From contig OZ244982.1 in the NCBI GenBank assembly GCA_965223115.1, forward strand, positions 310,001 through 374,000: 64,000 nucleotides of DNA, read 5' to 3'. The stretch is from CBDCUI01 sp965223115. Lineage in GTDB: Bacteria > Pseudomonadota > Gammaproteobacteria > UBA4575. Shown one piece after another: positions 62,990 through 64,000 of the stretch; the first letter of the stretch is position 1; the number at the start of each line of letters is the position of its first letter. The notes beneath the pieces are model-generated. The model did not search any database. It saw nothing but the letters and a program-made list of their open reading frames with translations, and was not told the DNA's origin. Position numbers and translations under genes: made by a program.

Positions 62990-64000
62990 GTGGATAAAAA
63001 ATTACTTGAAACCCTGCGTAATGAAATCGATTCTATCGATCGTCAGTTAATGGGTCTTATCAGCAAACGTGCTGAAATTGCGAAACAAGTTGCTGCAGTG
63101 AAGGCCAATGAACAGGAAAAGACAAAGTATTACCGTCCTGATCGTGAGGCAAGTATTATCAAGCGTGTTATTGAGCACAATAATGGGCCATTATCCAATC
63201 AAGAGATGGCTCGTCTGATAAGGGAAATTATGTCAGCGTGCCTAGCTTTAGAGCAGCGTTTACAGGTTGCTTTTTTAGGTCCTGCGGGCACTTTTACAGA
63301 GGAGGCTGCCTATAAACACTTTGGGCATTCTATTCACACTCTTTCTGCCAATTCTATTGACGATGTATTTCGTGAAGTGGAATCCGATAATGCAGATTAT
63401 GGAGTTGTGCCTATAGAAAACTCTACGCAAGGAATCGTAAACAGTACTCTTGATATGTTTCTTGAGTCAACTTTGAAAATTGTTGGTGAAGTAGAGCTAC
63501 GTGTACATCAGCATTTGCTGAGTAATGTAAAAGAGCTAAACGAGATTCAAGTATTGTATTCACATCAACAGTCATTAGCACAATGTAAAAAGTGGCTGGA
63601 AACCAACCTGCCTGGTGTTAAAAGAGTACCTGTAAGCAGTAATGCCGATGCTGCGCAACGGGCTAGTAATGAAAGTAATAGTGCCGCAATAGCAAGTGAA
63701 ACCGCAGCACAAGAATATAATCTTGTAATACGTAAAAAAAATATTGAAGACTCTCCAGACAATACCACTCGTTTTCTTATTATTGGCAAGCAAGATGTGG
63801 AGCAAACGGGAGATGATAAAACCACATTGCTAATTTCTGCACGTAATAAACCTGGTACGCTTTATAATTTATTACAGCCGCTGGCTAAGAATAATGTAAG
63901 TATGACACGTATTGAATCTAGACCATCGCATTGTGTGAATTGGGAATATGTCTTTTTTCTAGATTTAGAAGGGCATGCGAAAAGCGATGTGATGATGAAA
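62990..64000 (+). CDS. pheA: Bifunctional chorismate mutase/prephenate dehydratase, 3' truncated
   Basis: A GTG at 62990 opens a frame that stays open to the window end (337 codons seen, about 25 missing). The chorismate mutase domain covers about 1-85 (RNEIDSIDRQLMGLISKRAEIA). The dehydratase domain follows with FLGPAGTFTEEAA, VPIENSTQGIVNSTLD and NTTRFLI. The ACT domain has ARNKPGTLYNLLQPLA and IESRP, the phenylalanine binding motif. It converts chorismate to phenylpyruvate and is inhibited by phenylalanine. Confidence 0.95.
   Translation, partial: MDKKLLETLRNEIDSIDRQLMGLISKRAEIAKQVAAVKANEQEKTKYYRPDREASIIKRVIEHNNGPLSNQEMARLIREIMSACLALEQRLQVAFLGPAGTFTEEAAYKHFGHSIHTLSANSIDDVFREVESDNADYGVVPIENSTQGIVNSTLDMFLESTLKIVGEVELRVHQHLLSNVKELNEIQVLYSHQQSLAQCKKWLETNLPGVKRVPVSSNADAAQRASNESNSAAIASETAAQEYNLVIRKKNIEDSPDNTTRFLIIGKQDVEQTGDDKTTLLISARNKPGTLYNLLQPLAKNNVSMTRIESRPSHCVNWEYVFFLDLEGHAKSDVMMK

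Noticed and set aside
1..64000. tRNA, rRNA, CRISPR arrays, phage or insertion sequences
   Set aside because: Reading both strands showed no cloverleaf-like CCA genes, no regular spacer arrays and no transposase or phage structural gene. A tRNAscan or CRISPR search would settle small or degenerate cases.

Overview
The window looks like a chromosome segment of a free-living, AT-rich gammaproteobacterium. The evidence is the gene content (mazG, rnt, grxD, mlaA, yciB, yciI, yciO, scpAB, rluB, MupP-like phosphatase, ubiG) and two gene orders known from Pseudomonas: argF/grxD/rnt/argG, and yciK/mupP/ubiG/mtaD/mtnA/gyrA/serC/pheA. No rRNA, tRNA, transposase, integrase, phage gene or CRISPR array was found by eye. 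I cannot name the genus.

Region 1 (1-11.2 kb) holds envelope and stress functions: a truncated outer-membrane barrel protein, a SYLF lipid-binding protein, two hydrolases and GTP-type PEP carboxykinase. It also holds a five-gene leftward operon for a bufferin-type modified peptide: a DUF2282 precursor with four cysteines, a DUF692/MNIO enzyme, a DUF2063 partner, an ECF sigma factor and its anti-sigma factor. An ECF-like promoter (TGCAATC, 16 nt, CGTCTAA) lies upstream. A c-di-GMP-I (GEMM) riboswitch precedes a secreted protein at 9.8-10.5 kb.

Region 2 (11.2-28.7 kb) contains three c-di-GMP turnover proteins. Two lie in an operon behind a ribbon-helix-helix regulator, and one follows a GspG-like pseudopilin. 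It also carries mazG, nadC, an AGCS symporter, an orphan egtD, a DUF3179 protein, argF, argD, a PuuD-like membrane protein and an orphan hydantoinase B.

Region 3 (28.7-41.4 kb) is mostly housekeeping: an N-acetylglutaminylglutamine-type amidotransferase, grxD, rnt, argG, mlaA, folE, a parvulin lipoprotein, yciI, yciB, yciO, a site-2 protease, trpS, scpA and scpB.

Region 4 (41.4-46.4 kb) is the most unusual part. The usual scpB-rluB neighbourhood is split by about 5 kb of small accessory genes: an RRM protein, a zinc-ribbon membrane protein, a secreted protein, two Hsp20 chaperones with a sigma-32-like promoter, a half-size DMT transporter and unknowns. They are separated by seven same-orientation copies of a roughly 100-bp two-hairpin repeat, giving a cassette-like layout.

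Region 5 (46.4-64 kb) holds rluB, a glycosylase, yciK, cysC, rmuC, the MupP-like phosphatase, ubiG, methylthioadenosine salvage genes (mtaD, mtnA), gyrA, serC and a 3'-truncated pheA. A nucleotide-sugar block (UDP-sugar dehydrogenase, UDP-glucuronate-type epimerase, PLP decarboxylase) sits between serC and pheA.
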